Shown piece after piece: positions 24,468-36,497 of a stretch of DNA of 64,000 nt. The DNA is from Toxorhynchites rutilus septentrionalis (taxonomy: Eukaryota > Arthropoda > Insecta > Diptera > Culicidae). A program made the translations under genes and the position numbers. Every line of letters begins with the position of its first letter. Position 1 is the stretch's first letter. Location of the stretch: NCBI RefSeq assembly GCF_029784135.1, contig NC_073745.1:107735716-107799715 (forward strand), in the 5' to 3' direction. The notes under the pieces are model-generated. The model was not told the origin of the DNA, did no database searches, and was given only the letters and a program-made list of their open reading frames with translations.

Positions 24468-25848
24468 TATTTCATGAGCAAACGTTATCACTAAAATCAA
24501 TGAATAAATCTGAATAAATCAATATCAATAAAAACGGATCACAGGAAATCGTCGAAGACCGTTTCAACACCATGTGAGATTCCGAAGCATGAAACAAGGT
24601 GGTAGCTATCCAGATGGTCAACAACATGCTTGGTCAGAAAGGTGGTTTTAGTGGGCCAGAGTTCCATAGCTCTCGCCCCTTTTTTCGTATCTCGTTGGAA
24701 TATGTAATCTGGAATCGCCAAAATCCCTGCTTGAAAAGTAGAATTCGATATCATAGATCTAGAATCTGATGTCTGATAACTGAAATTTGGAATTCCGATC
24801 TGTAATCTTATTCTGGGATTCAAACTTCCAATGGAGTCACTGAGTATCAGAAATTCTCGAATCTAACGAATATAGTATCTAAACTGCATAATTTGAAATT
24901 TAAAATCTGAAATCTGGAATCCGTGTTATAAAATTTAAAATTTAGATTGGAAATTTGTGGCTGGACCTTTTATCTCTATTTGTAATCTGTTTCTGAATCT
25001 CAATGTCGCAGATATGAATAAGGAAGCCTGTAACACGTATCAGGTATTAGGAATCTGTAATATGATATCTAAGATCTACAGTCTGACGTGGAATCTGGAG
25101 TCTGACAATCACCTACTCAAATCAATAATATCATATCTAGGATTTGAATCCGGAATCCCTTTTTGAACTCTAGGAGTTGGTATCTGAGACCTAAAATCCG
25201 ACGTGGAATCCGCAATCTGCATCTGCAATTTGGAATATCGAATCAAGAAGCTGAATCTAGATAACCTGTTTCAACACTTCAGTTTAGTATAATCAATCTA
25301 TATTCTAATACCTCATATTCGACATTTCAAATGCTTCTGAAAATTGGAGTCTGATGTGTAATCTAAGTCTGGAAATCAGAATTCAAATAAAGTCACTGAT
25401 TTTGGAATGCGTGTCAGTAATCCAGAATCTGGATTCCGATGTATAGAATCCATAATTTGATAATTGGAACGAAATCTGATATCCGCATGCTATGGTCTGA
25501 AATCGATAATCTGTCATCAGAATCTGGAATACGCGTCTGGGCTCTCGGATTTGGAATGTGGAATTTAATATACGATACACAGTACTCGGAATCTTAATCT
25601 TTTCTCATTTTTTTAGGAATCTAGAATCTGAAATCTGGATCCAGAATCAGTGTCTTAGTACTTAAGTTTTATATCTGGAATACCTGAAACTCGAAACATA
25701 GCATTACTGATCGGGAGTTGGAATCTATTTTTCTTAGAATGAGCTTGGAATTTGTATCAGGGATCTGGAATCCACTCTCTAAAAACTCAAATTTAGAGGC
25801 GTAACACGTTGCTGGATATACCTAATGATCTAATGAATCTGGAATAAT

Positions 25849-26000
25849 TTTTGTTTCTCTATTATAGTGACTTTCAACACATTCCGGTTGGTTCGTCACT
25901 TTTACATCCATTTTTGGAAGAATATCTGGAGTGAGAATTGAACTCGTGATCTCTGCGTGAGAGGTATGGATGTTACCACTGCGCCAGATCGCCTCCACAC
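25849..26000 (-). mobile_element. tRNA-derived SINE with 11-bp target duplication
   Basis: In reverse orientation: GGAGGCGATCTGGCGCAGTG (A box), then a B box GAGTTCAATTCTC with tRNA-like spacing, then a short unique tail. TCTGGAATAAT flanks both sides (25838-25848 and 26001-26011), taken from the surrounding repeat field. It is a clean, short element of about 150 bp from a different family than the 27004 copy. Confidence 0.85.
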
Positions 26001-27003
26001 TCTGGAATAATGAATCATGGCTTGTTATCTGTGTCTGAAACCCGTTTTATATGGAAACTGAGCCTGGAATGCATATCAAAGAATAGGCATATATGAAATG
26101 ACATCTAAAATCAAGAATCTAACATGAAATCTGGAATCAGAAAATACTGAATCCTAAATCCCTGCTTAAACCGTGTCTCAATTTGGTACATGAATCCTAG
26201 AATATGTTGTGGAATCCGTCTTTTCAAGTCTGGAATATGAAATCTTGACTCTGATATCTGATATTTGTAATCTCAGGCTGTATCTTCTGATAAACAAACT
26301 GAGCTTCGAATCAGGAAGTCTCGAATCTAGATTTCGCAATCTGGAATATTTGAATCTTAAATCTGGTATCTGCATGCTGTGGTTTAACATCCGGAATTCC
26401 AGTCTTGGTTTTCGAATTTGGTGTGGAATCTAATACACGATATTGGAAGTCTGAGTCTGTTTTCTAATCTTATAGTTGTAGAATTTAGAATCTTACATTA
26501 AGATATAGAATTAGTCTCCAAGTACTAAGGTTTTGCATGTGGAATATCTGACATTAAAAATTAAGCTACAATCCAGATTTGATCAATTTGTATCATGGAT
26601 ATGGAATTCTCTCCTTAAAAACTAGAATTTGGATTGGAAATCCGTGTTGGACCTAGACTCTGGTGTCTGGTATCTGGAAAATCAGTCTGTTATTTGTGTT
26701 AGGATTCGGTGACTTAATAAAGAAACTGAACCTGGAACAGGTAACTGAGATTAGGCATGTTTATATGATATCTCAAATCTGAAGTCTGACTTAGAATTTC
26801 TGAATGAAAATGAAAATAGCACTCTAGAGTTTGGAGTATGGCATCTAGAATCTGAACTCGAAATCCCTGTTTGAACACTAGAATTTGGAACAGTGGAATC
26901 CGTTTATTATCACATCGAAGGGAATTGACAAAGATGTTATAATAAGCGGAGTCAGAATAAACGGATTCTACTGTATCTGTAACATATAAGTAATATGTGT
27001 ACT

Positions 27004-27272
27004 CTCGTGGCGAACTGGTTAGCGTGACATCTATCATACCGGGGGTTTAGGTTCGAGTCCCGTTCTGGTAGGAAGATTTTTCGTCAAAGAAATTTCCTCG
27101 GACTTGCACTGTTGTCACGTATATTGTAGAGCTTACCACTCAAAATACATTCAAGGAGTGTTATTTGGCATAGAAAATCTCAACCAAGTACTAACAAAAA
27201 TGGCGCAAGTAATATAACGTTGAAACGGCGAAGTTCCTCAAGGGGTCACCGATAAAAAAAACGAAGAACATA
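27004..27272 (+). mobile_element. tRNA-derived SINE
   Basis: The A box TGGCGAACTGG is followed by the B box GGTTCGAGTCC at 27050-27060. The body contains TCGTCAAAGAAATTTCCTC, GTGTTATTTGGCATAG and ACGTTGAAACGGCG, ending in an A-rich tail. Relatives are at 22625 (minus) and 36983. The head resembles a tRNA but is followed by no terminator, so it is a SINE and not a tRNA gene. Confidence 0.85.
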
Positions 27273-27569
27273 GAATCTGTAGAATGAACTACACCTTCTC
27301 AAAATCAGAAATATACAGTCTGAAAGATAGAGTTCCTATTTTGACACGTGAATTAAGAATGAGAATTGCATCTGGAAATCGTAGCAGGGATCTGGAATCC
27401 GTTTGTAGAATCTTGAATGAGGATCGAAACCAAAATTTAAAATCTCGGTCTATATCCGTGTCTAGAATTCGAGGATTTTATATGAAAACTGAGCCTGGAA
27501 TGCGTATAAGGGATTGAGCATTTGTAATATGAAGACTGATATTTCCGGAATAAAAACTTTTTTTTATTG

Positions 27570-28020
27570 CACTTCCAATGTCAACACCTCCCTAGGTACA
27601 GACCAAAGACTTTACAGAGTCCCACAAAAAAAGGGCCCATTGTGTGGAATTATTCGTTCACCAAACGATTCTTTCAAAAAATCAACTAGGGCAAGTGTGG
27701 TGTCTTACACCGTCTGCGCCATCTTGTTGAAATCGATTTAAGGCCAGTTTATATCGATACAAAAAAATCGGTGAGTGATATTACTCCTTCTAGATATTTG
27801 GCTCATTAACTGTTGCGTTCAGGGATCATCTTTGAAGGAAAATCGACCAATGATTCCTCCGACTCGTAAAGAGCACCAAGCGTTGTCACGACATCTCTGA
27901 CGATGCGCGCTATCCTGTAGGGTAAAAACAAAACGGTCCATAGTGTATGAAATAAATAGTTCTGATTGAAGATGACGCCGGCCGTAAAAATGAACAGAGA
28001 GCGCGATAAGCTTCACGAAC
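27570..28020 (-). pseudogene. Mariner/IS630-superfamily transposase fossil
   Basis: In minus frames near 27610-27760 the segments FQQDGADG, VDFLKESFGERII and LWDSVKSLVC appear in order. They match the second catalytic aspartate block and the downstream LWGY-like block of transposases with QDGAT(C)HTA motifs. Upstream, near 27830, GGIIGRFSFKDD resembles the conserved block that precedes them. Several shifts and stops separate the pieces. Terminal repeats were not found. Confidence 0.72.
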
Positions 28021-28258
28021 TGAAGCATGGTTTCAGTAAAAACAAATCTGCACAGTTTAAAAGCGTTGTTCAGGTTTCAGTTCATTCATGATGAAATGTC
28101 AACACAATCAGACAACAGAAATCAATACAAATAGATTGAAACGGTACAGGCGTATGTTTCACTACGACGTATGTTTGATTATTCGAAACATCGTTTTACG
28201 CCCACGGAAACATTTTAGGGCACTGCAGACGGTAGATTTGTTCATTTCTATTCCGACA

Positions 28259-28850
28259 CTAGCTGACACGGCAAACTTCGTCTATGGGTCCAATCGCAGA
28301 ACTGTCCATTGATTGATCTTCTAATCGACTTTTTAAAATTACCTTTTGCTATAAAATTCCTAGTACTACCAAAACTCGTCATTATAATATCAGATTACAC
28401 AATTCTCGTTCATGATGTTTCAAACCACTTGCAAATAACATGTTTCTCCGTTACATAAAAAATGTAAATATTTGATGCAGAAAATAAAATACAATTAAGA
28501 CAGCCCTAAATCGGACAATACTTTCCTCGAGTTTTGCTCTTATCAACATATTCGGCGATCCATTTTTATTTATGCAGCTAGAAGAAGATATAAGAGTGCG
28601 TTTTACCACATTAAAATCATTTCCAAACAAAGATCAATTTCGTTACCGCAAACATCAAATGGACTAACAACGCTTGTCACTATGTCATTGTAGAACAAAT
28701 GGGAATTTAATTTTCCCATTTTCCTTCAGAATTTTCCGAAAACTTTCAATTGTCATGTTTGGTTGGAATATGTTTGGTTGAAATATGTGTAATATTTTCA
28801 TGGGATTCCCTCTCCATTCCAGAGACATTTTTCGTACCCAAAAACCCTCA
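28259..28850 (+). repeat. Dispersed repeat beginning CTAGCTGACACGGCAAAC
   Basis: The opening phrase is a variant of the one at 10707. The segment leads into the tandem array that follows, and the two may form one element. No protein-coding frame was recognised. Confidence 0.5.
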
Positions 28851-28869
28851 CATCTCAGATTTGGCTCCT

Positions 28870-29600
28870 TTTGTTTGATGATAGAGGTTATGCAGAGTTT
28901 ATGTTTCATTTGCATGGCAGCCCCCTTCCCCTTAGAGAGGAGGTAGATATGTGGAACCACCATAGAAACATTTATTGCTCCCTAAAACCTCCATATGCCA
29001 AATTTGGTTCCATTTGCTTAGTTCGTTTTAGAGTTATGCAGAAATTTGTGTTTCATTTATTTTGCAGCCCCTCCTTAGAGAGGGAGAGAAGTGTCGATTT
29101 ACCATAGGAACGTTTTGTGCCTCCTAAAATTTCCACATGCCAAATTTGGTTCCGTTTGCTTGATTAGTTATTAGATGATGCAGAAATTTATGCTTCATTT
29201 GTAGGGCAACCCCCCTTAGAGAGGGGAGAGGAGTGTCTATTTACCACACAAACGTTTCGTACTCCTTAAAACCTTCACATGCCAAATTTAACTCTATTTG
29301 CTTGCTTAGTTCTCGAGTTATGCAAAAATTTGTGTTTCATTTGTATTCCAGCCTCCCCTTAGAGAGGGGAGCGGAGTGTCTATTCACCATAGAAACGTTT
29401 CGTGCCCCCTAAATTCTCTACATGACAGATTTGGCTCCATTATCTTGATTAGTTCTTGAGTTATGCAGAAATTCATGCTTCATTTGTATAGCAGACCCCC
29501 CCCCTTGAAAGGGGGAGGAGTGTCTATTTACCATAGAAACGTTTCGTGCCCCCTAAAATCTTCACATGCCAAATTTGGCTCCATTCCAAAACATCTACCA
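28870..29600 (+). repeat. Tandem repeat, 142-146-bp unit, about five copies
   Basis: The landmark TTATGCAGAAATTTGTGTTT recurs at about 28888, 29034, 29176, 29318 and 29461 (steps 146, 142, 142, 143). Each unit contains TTTCATTTGTATGGCAG, CCCCCTTAGAGAGGGG (a short self-complementary stem), CATAGAAACGTTTCGTGCC and CCAAATTTGGCTCC. Same family as 15640-15990. The last unit is truncated. Confidence 0.92.
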
Positions 29601-31739
29601 ATGAAGAGCGATAACTTCCCGAACAGTCTGCTGTCAAAGTGTTTCAGAAACGATCACTAGGAGCGCTACAGCAAAATCAATAATGCGTTCCATTACGAGT
29701 CTCCATATGGAAACATAATCTGAAATGTGAAATATGATATTTGGAGCCTGAATTTAAATCCTGAAATCTGAAATAAACAAGAATCGATTGATACGAAAAA
29801 ATGCTGTCCAAATAAAGTAGGTTTTCGGAGAGATGTTACGAGAAACGCCCAAAAAGCGTTTACGAAAATTGGTTCCAGCTAATATTGTAAAATCTGAAAA
29901 AATCAAGATTAATGCATTGAATATGCACATCGCAGATTAACAATCTGGTTGATAGATTCAAATGCAATCGGATTCGTTTGTTTAGCACTCAGTAGCAACT
30001 GAACTCCAGACTCTGACCAAATCAAGGAAAAAAGTGACGCAAGCAGTGTATGAACGTATTCTGGTCCTAGCGAATGAAACTTGAAACAATCAGAAGAGTG
30101 TCACCCATTCGAACCTAAGCCATCAAACCGCGCAACAGTTACCACTGCGTTAAGTGTCACCGCGATCCCACTGCTAATGTCCGAAGGCATCGGAAGGTTA
30201 ATTTCGCTGCAGCAGTCGTCACGATTGCCTGGCCTCCACTTTCAAAGGTGCCAATTTCCCGAATTTCACAACACTCCCTCATCGTTTGTTCCACCACGCT
30301 GCGTCCTTCAAATGTTGATCATCGTTTGTAGTCGCCGTCGTCGTCGTCGTCATCCGTGTTTGAACATATCCGCAGTGCGTGAATATAAATTGAGCTGCAC
30401 ACTTCTGGCGGGAAGAGGAAGCAAAACCGGATACTCCTCGACAGGTCTTCCCACTAACGAATCCCACAATGAAACGGTACATACCCACCCACACAGAATA
30501 CAGACTGGGAGAGAGGATGGTATCAGTGAGTGGTAAATCATAAAACACAATTCGCCATCGGTGGCGCAAGAGATACTCCCACCCCCACCGCTCGGCAGCA
30601 GCAAACTCACGATTTGCCGTAAACAAACATTTCTCGTCCATTCCAATAAGCGGTACATCTGTTTCTAGACCAATTTGGTGGCATCTCCCGCCGCCAGGGG
30701 GTAAAGCTGCGACAACGATGGCGATGATGACCATTTGATGGTGTGATTATGGTCATTCGGAAAACTCTACCCCGTGACGTGTACGAGTGAGTGGCTGAGT
30801 GAGTGGGCGGAAGTGAAGGGAGAGAGCAAAAAGGATTCTGTCCGCCGCCCCAACACATTTGAACGTTTTCAAACATAATAGCAAATAATGATAATGATCA
30901 TAAAATACACATAATTTATCGTGACTAGGGTACGAATGCAGAGGCTCGGCTCGGCCATTCGTGCGACTGCGGAATCGATTTCTGAAATCCCATCAACTCG
31001 GGGGTCCATTCGTATTTCCTATGCGAGTTCTGCTTAATAAATATCCATTGGAGGCTTTTTATTTGATTGTAACATCATCGGGGAATAAACATCTCGATTT
31101 CAAATCAGGCATACGCAAAGGCCATCAAAAGCCGGAACCAACAAAAAAATACACCGCTCCCCGAAGTGGTGTGTGGTGTGATGTGATGGCAGCGAGAAGG
31201 ACAAAACGAAAAGGCGATAATTTTCACGCCCCGAGTTTCACAACGGGTGAAATCGGGGGGCCGGCCCTCGTTAGGATGTTATTCTTTGCGCTGGCGATTC
31301 CCATAATCGTGGACGAGGCTGGCGTGGCGAGGCGTGGGTGGTGGGAGTCAGAGTGCGGTAAATTGGGTTGTTCTTTAATAATTAAGTTTCCTTTGATGTT
31401 GCAAATGGCTGACGGGAGAACACTGATAGAATATATTAAACTAGAATTGGTTGAAAGCGGAATTTAGCCACGGGTTTCGATCGCAACCGGAGAATGCAGA
31501 ATTGTGTGTTGGTAGTGGCAGTGCATTTTCACGTCAATAACAAACCTATTCATACAAGGGCACACCAACATCACAATAGTTTTTGAGAATTGTATACAAA
31601 AATATTCCTCCAAAATATTATAAAGCTATATTGATAAATTATTCATAGTGGGGGTTGTCCAAAACACTACCTCGTTGTTGACGTAATTCTACGGAATTAT
31701 TATATTCAATTTAAGAAAGGGAGATTTTGAAAGATTTTA
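29601..31739. other. Low-copy DNA, moderately GC-rich, no gene recognised
   Basis: A short AATCTG-type remnant lies at 29700-29790 and a GTC/GTCGTC run at about 30328-30352. Several long open frames overlap on both strands (30081-30536 plus, 30279-30734 minus, 30961-31467 plus). They have no domains, and the last starts at GTG rather than ATG, so they are not called. Low AT content alone can explain them. Confidence 0.4.
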
Positions 31740-32160
31740 TATTTTACTCGTACATGCTTTCTAATGCAACAAGCAGCATTCCTCCATTCCATTCAATTCG
31801 AAGCGTAAGCTTACATGGCATGGTTTCAGGGAATGTAGTTGATATGCCCATTTTCGCGCCGCTCAGAGGATCATGTTGCGACGAAGCGTGATGCATATAT
31901 AAGAGAAGGGCGGAAGATACAACATTCAATCAAAACCCCTACTTGCATGTTGAGTGTTGAGAGTTTGAGCGGCGCGAAAATGGGCATAGCAACTACATTC
32001 CCAAATTAACTCTCAACGCCAACACATCAAGCTGGTCGGGGTGTGACTGAATGTTGTATTCCATTCTTTATTTTTGAGAGGCTTTAAACCTTCCCATATA
32101 GAGAATCACGTTGCTTCGAAGCGCGATGCATATATAAGAGAATGAGAGTTTCATGTCATT
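31740..32160. repeat. Palindromic block with paired TATA-like motifs
   Basis: 31829-31865 and 31966-32002 form a 37-bp inverted repeat with one mismatch (arm contains CCCATTTTCGCGCCGCTCA). Separately, 31866-31909 and 32101-32144 are direct copies sharing GTTGC..CGAAGCG.GATGCATATATAAGAGAA, each with TATATAAG (31896-31903, 32131-32138). Inverted ATACAACATTC / GAATGTTGTAT copies lie at about 31917 and 32049. No coding sequence lies within. It could be promoter-bearing LTR or MITE debris. Confidence 0.8.
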
Positions 32161-32614
32161 CTTACAGGTTCAACAAAGATCATTTTGTGGTCTGGGTATA
32201 GGTTCACAAATTTTAATTAGAGCATTGGAAACCCAATAAAATCAATGTACCGGTGCATTCTGAATAAGCTGATTATCTGGATTCTGGATTCTGGATTAGC
32301 TGATTATGAAACCTTAGCCCATAACCAGGACTTCCATATGAAATTTGCATTTTTGCTCTGCAATATGGCTTAAGCGATTGTGCTGAAGTATAAAGGTGCA
32401 AGCGGTCACTTTATCTATTTACCCTTGAGATTTGAAACAGTGATCCTAGTTCATTTTATATTAACGGTCGTAGTAGGCGTATCTCAAATACTTTGACAGC
32501 AAATTGTTTGTAAAACCTGTTTCTTTCGAAGGTGAAAATTTCACGTTGATCCGTTTCGTTTTGAAAAAGTTGTGCAGGATGGATGTCTAGAGAAGAAATT
32601 TGATTTTGGACACC

Positions 32615-33137
32615 AACATTAAAAATTCGGCCAGGTACCTAAATCGCGAAATCGCTGGAGGTGGCCAAATCGACAGTGTATGATGTACTGAAGATGCAAG
32701 TGTTGTTATGTTGGATCAGAGGACGGGTCTTGTGGAAACATTCGATCGGAATCCAAGGTGTAACCAAGGTTTTCGTCACAAACAAGACAATGGACTCGAA
32801 AATGTACAAGGAAGAGTGCTTGCAGAAATGTTCAGTGAAGTTTTGGCCAGATTTGGAAAGCTGCTACTACAGTCGAGTGGTACCCCGTGACAATGGGATC
32901 GATTACATTTAAAAAGACCACAATCCTTCCAATTGCCCCCTATTCTGCCCAATCGAAAAATCTTGGTTAATTGTGAAGCGTGAAGCAAAATAGGTGCCAA
33001 AGTGACTCGGAATGCTGCAGATATTAAGAGATCGTGGAATAAAATTGCCGCTGAGGTTGACCAACAGCGAGTCCAAACTTTGATGGAGGGTATCCGAAGA
33101 AAAGTACGAAAATTCATCAAAATTGTGAAAGAATGAT
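32615..33137 (+). pseudogene. ITmD37E-type transposase fossil
   Basis: Plus-strand frames read, in order, EVAKSTVYDVLK (helix-turn-helix), FVTNKTMDSKMYKEECLQK, VKFWPDLESCYYS (around the catalytic aspartate) and AADIKRSWNKIAAEVDQQRV to the C-terminus. These match the IS630-Tc1-mariner family with DD37E spacing described from mosquitoes (from memory). Frameshifts separate the blocks, and the glutamate region is damaged at about 32930-32960. Ends were not found. Confidence 0.82.
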
Positions 33138-34259
33138 TTTTACAATATTTTTCCTGAAAGAACAATAAATTATCTTTATTTTGATATAAAAGCATTTTTT
33201 GTGCTTTTATCCAATCCCGAGGTATAACTGATTTTATGATTCCGGATTCTAAATGAATTCATAAACGAATAATATGAACTTATTTTCAGACACAATTTTC
33301 GCTCAAGATTCTTGATTCCGTCATAAGTAACGTTTTTCTCCGTTACATGGGATACATGTTTGATACATAAAAGTTTTGTTTTTTTTTCAAAGCGCGTTAT
33401 TACACCTGAGAATGTATTGCCATTTTCGCTTTACATCAACGGAGCTCATTGTGATATTCCATAAAACACCGATAAATCTTTCATGTAAATACGCCTAACA
33501 ATAGCTCACATTCTATCTTTTAGGCGTATCAATCAGAACTCTCTTTGTTTACCAATACCTCATCAGAGCTACACTCTAATTCAGGATACCACATCCTCCC
33601 CCGACAGGGGCAATAATAAGAATAGAATGTAATCTAATCAATGGATGCAATGCCCAGATTTTCGAAAGGAATATTTTCGATACTTGTATTCTTGTTAACT
33701 AAGTTACCGTAATACCTTTCGTATCTTCAAAGTTTGTTTATTCTGTTGCTAGATATGCCTCATCCTCCGGAAGCACTAAAAACGATCAATAAACGAAGTA
33801 TGTCTGGAGTGTGATATTGAAAATTTATCATTCGTCCTATTGATTATTTATTGTTTTAATTTGGAAAATAACGTATCGATACTTTTAACTCATTCTAAGA
33901 TTTTTTTTATTTTTATAACCCGACTCAATATGGTGAATCTATAGATTTTGATATTACTACAAGCTGGCCTTGGACTTTACCCGACTAAAATGTTTGGAAT
34001 ACAATGATTCTGACCTTGAGCTGAAATTGGCGCAAATCTAACTAAATATTGGCCTTGGGCTGAACCCGACTCAATATGCCTATTTATTTTCATTCAGCGC
34101 TGCTCTGGCAGACGTTTTTTAAAGTTTTAAGAGGAGGGATCGATATAGAAACTAACGGGTTTGTTGCTCAAATAATGTTCAGCCATATCAGGTAATATTT
34201 CTACACGATATATATTTATTATATTCTCCTCAGAAAAAAATGGGTGGGTTATATCTATG
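33138..34259. other. Non-coding DNA with a short degenerate tandem repeat
   Basis: CTGAACCCGACTCAATATG-type phrases recur at about 33919, 33978 and 34065, and CTGGCCTTGG-type phrases lie beside them. Nothing else was recognised. Confidence 0.45.
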
Positions 34260-34760
34260 ATATAAACGCAAGGTTGACGTGGGACTACCTTAGCTTATCA
34301 ATCATTTGTTTGTATTGATTAAATTTTTGATGGAATGAAACAATTCCCGAATTCAATTGAATTCAATATATTTGATTTGTAAGTAAAAATATTGTTAAAT
34401 GTCATGTAAGGTCAATTCATGCATTGTGATAGTAAATTTAATGACAGTCCTTTTACGGTTGGTATGATGCCTAGAACAAAATTTGTGAACGGGAGAATTT
34501 TCAAACGATTATTTTATTTTACATTTGCTTCTGAAGTTTGCATCTCAAGTGTACGTACTTATCGAACCGCGAATTCGCTTGATTATATGAACTTCAGGCA
34601 CTCAGTTCCGATTTTGACATGTATGTCGAACGCATATTGTTTAATGAATAGGCGTTATCGCAACAAATGATTAACAACTTTTTGCTTAATCATCAAATGG
34701 TATGCGTAGAAATTCAATGAGCGGAAGATATAGGTATATCCTTCAATACAATAATGAATA
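34260..34760. repeat. Dispersed repeat with GACGTGGGACTACC motif
   Basis: 34268-34370 parallels 16640-16740, and 34715-34745 (AATTCAATGAGCGGAAGATA) parallels 16733-16760. A 350-bp insert absent from the other copy separates the two parts. No coding capacity. Confidence 0.6.
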
Positions 34761-34769
34761 ACCGAGCCA

Positions 34770-35445
34770 AAGCGTTGTGTTCGTACCCGCTTTTGTAATC
34801 CTTGCTAGGAAAACACTTTGCGGAGTGCAGAGATACCCCCGACTTGCATGAATCAAAAACTTCAACTTCTACTTTTTATACTATAAAGGATTTAAACTTG
34901 AAAGTTCATTCGTCTCTAGTGTCTGCACGATTTTCTCAGGTTACTAAGTTTAGGAGACTGTGTTAAAGAAACATATTATAGTTTGCACAAAGGCAAGCGA
35001 GTACAAAAGTACTCGAAGTTTGCATTTATTTGCAGAGCCGATTTTCCCAGACATTTTGGTTTTGAAGTCTGTGTTAAGCAAACACATTTCAGTCGGAACA
35101 AAAATGCCACTGACTTGCATGAATTTACAATGCCAATTTCCTCAGACACCTTGGTTCTGAAGTCTGTGTTGGGGAAACACATTTCAGTCGGAACAAAAAT
35201 TCCCCCGACTTTCATGTATTTGCAATGCTAATGAAATATAACATTTTATTAATTGCGATAGAAGCGTAGAAATATTCCCTATCAATTGATGCAAACATCT
35301 TTCCGATCCAGTAAGAAATGTTCGAGTTATAAGCATTTGGAATCTTTCATTTTTTCCTGCATGTTCTGTGTTTAGGTTTTCATTTTAACACACCCCCCCC
35401 CCCCCTATTCCCCGGTTAGACGTAGTCCCACGTCAAAATATAATA
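34770..35445 (-). repeat. Composite repeat with 93-bp minisatellite, locus 2
   Basis: Minus-oriented copy. GTCTGTGTTGGGGAAACACA and GTCTGTGTTAAGCAAACACA lie 93 bases apart (35068, 35161), each followed by TTTCAGTCGGAACAAAAAT. 35260-35400 carries the reverse of the CATAACTCGAACATTTC block. 35425-35440 has GACGTAGTCCCACGTC. A C-run lies at 35391-35405. Confidence 0.78.
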
Positions 35446-35526
35446 ACTTCTTTAGACGTATATCACTAGTAAAATAACCCCTATTGCAGTTCACGTTGTG
35501 TGGTTCATTCATTTCAAGCGATAATA

Positions 35527-36497
35527 GACCATATGAATAAAAACAAAATTCACCTTTACTTTACTTCATTCGAGCAGTCGAGCAGTGAGATTAAGTTTTT
35601 ACTACGTTTGGTATGAATAAAAGAAAAGACAAAGTATTTACTTTTCGAAAATGGATGTTTAGCTGATTTCGTATGAATAAAACAGCATTCATCAAGTATT
35701 TACTTCGTTATTATCAAGTATGCTCATGAGCATACTTTGGATCTGAAAACACTATCATTCGTTTTGATGTCATATCCGATTTATGTTTAATGCTGCTATC
35801 TTGCGCTTGAAGTTAAACAAGTTAACGATCCGCATTGATGGCATTGAGCTTCGTTTACTAGTTCAGGGGAGCGTAAAAAAATTGATTGATTTTCAGGAGG
35901 AATGAACACGTTTTTAAAATTTAAATTATGAATGAAAAATAACCTTTCCGTACCAATTTGGCATTCTGTTTAAATGAAAAACACTTTTGTTTGCAGGTGG
36001 TGAAAAAATCTTGTACGATATTGTTTTTGAAGACAACTTTATATTATAATGAAAAGTTTCAGTAATGATGTTGGAAAGGTATAGACAAAGGGTTAAATCA
36101 AAGTCGGAAAAAAGTGTTTTAAGTGATAAAATAACATGATGTGAACATTTTCATTCAAATTTTAACATTTGAAAACTGGCTTCGTGTCTTCTAATATGAT
36201 AGGTATTACACTAACGAGATAGGGACCCAAACTATGGTCCCTAATTGAAAGTCGCCACCAGACGTCGACACTATTCCTTTTTCATCGCGAATTCACGCTT
36301 TGTCCAAAAAAACGTTTTGAAACGAAATCTAAACAATCAGTTGATAGATGTTTTACAAAGTAAAAACTATGTTCGAATTCGAAAATCAAATTAGTAAAGT
36401 AAACTTTTATTCATACGGATTCAAGTAAATACTAGGAAAGTTTACTTTACTTGGAAACGGGCAGAATAAGTAAATACTTTGTTTTATTCATACGACC
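35527..36497. mobile_element. TA-flanked 971-bp MITE with GACCATATGAATAAAA ends
   Basis: The left end GACCATATGAATAAAAACAA and the inverted right end GGTCGTATGAATAAAACAAA are each flanked by TA (35525-35526, 36498-36499). Further inverted copies of GTATGAATAAAA with TTTACTT lie inside both arms. A perfect 22-bp palindrome sits at 35716-35737. A block near 35868-35925 (GTTCAGGGGAGCG) recurs inverted at 41000-41055. No transposase; probably a Tc1/mariner-type MITE. Confidence 0.72.

Larger units (their letters stand above)
24690..27540. repeat. ~2.8-kb field of diverged AATCTGGAATCTG-type repeats
   Basis: Variants of AATCTGGAATC, AAATCTGAAATCTG and GGAATCTGGAGTCTG recur at short, irregular spacing across the block. 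Two SINEs interrupt it (25849-26000 and 27004-27272). Short echoes occur at 29700-29780 and 32275-32305 (GATTCTGGATTCTGGATTAG). The base unit is about 6-7 bp with higher-order phrases of 10-20 bp. Homogeneity is low, so it is probably an old, expanded and decayed microsatellite. Open frames inside it are artefacts. Confidence 0.85.

Noticed and set aside
27004..27075. tRNA-like sequence with A and B boxes
   Set aside because: Followed by a SINE body with relatives at 22625 and 36983, so it is a SINE head and not a tRNA gene.
28870..29600. Regularly spaced repeats resembling a CRISPR array
   Set aside because: Period of 142-146 bp with similarity along the whole unit and no unique spacers; the DNA is eukaryotic.
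30081..31467. Long overlapping frames on both strands (151, 151 and 168 codons)
   Set aside because: Mutually overlapping, no domains, non-ATG starts in places, and explained by lower AT content and a CGT microsatellite.
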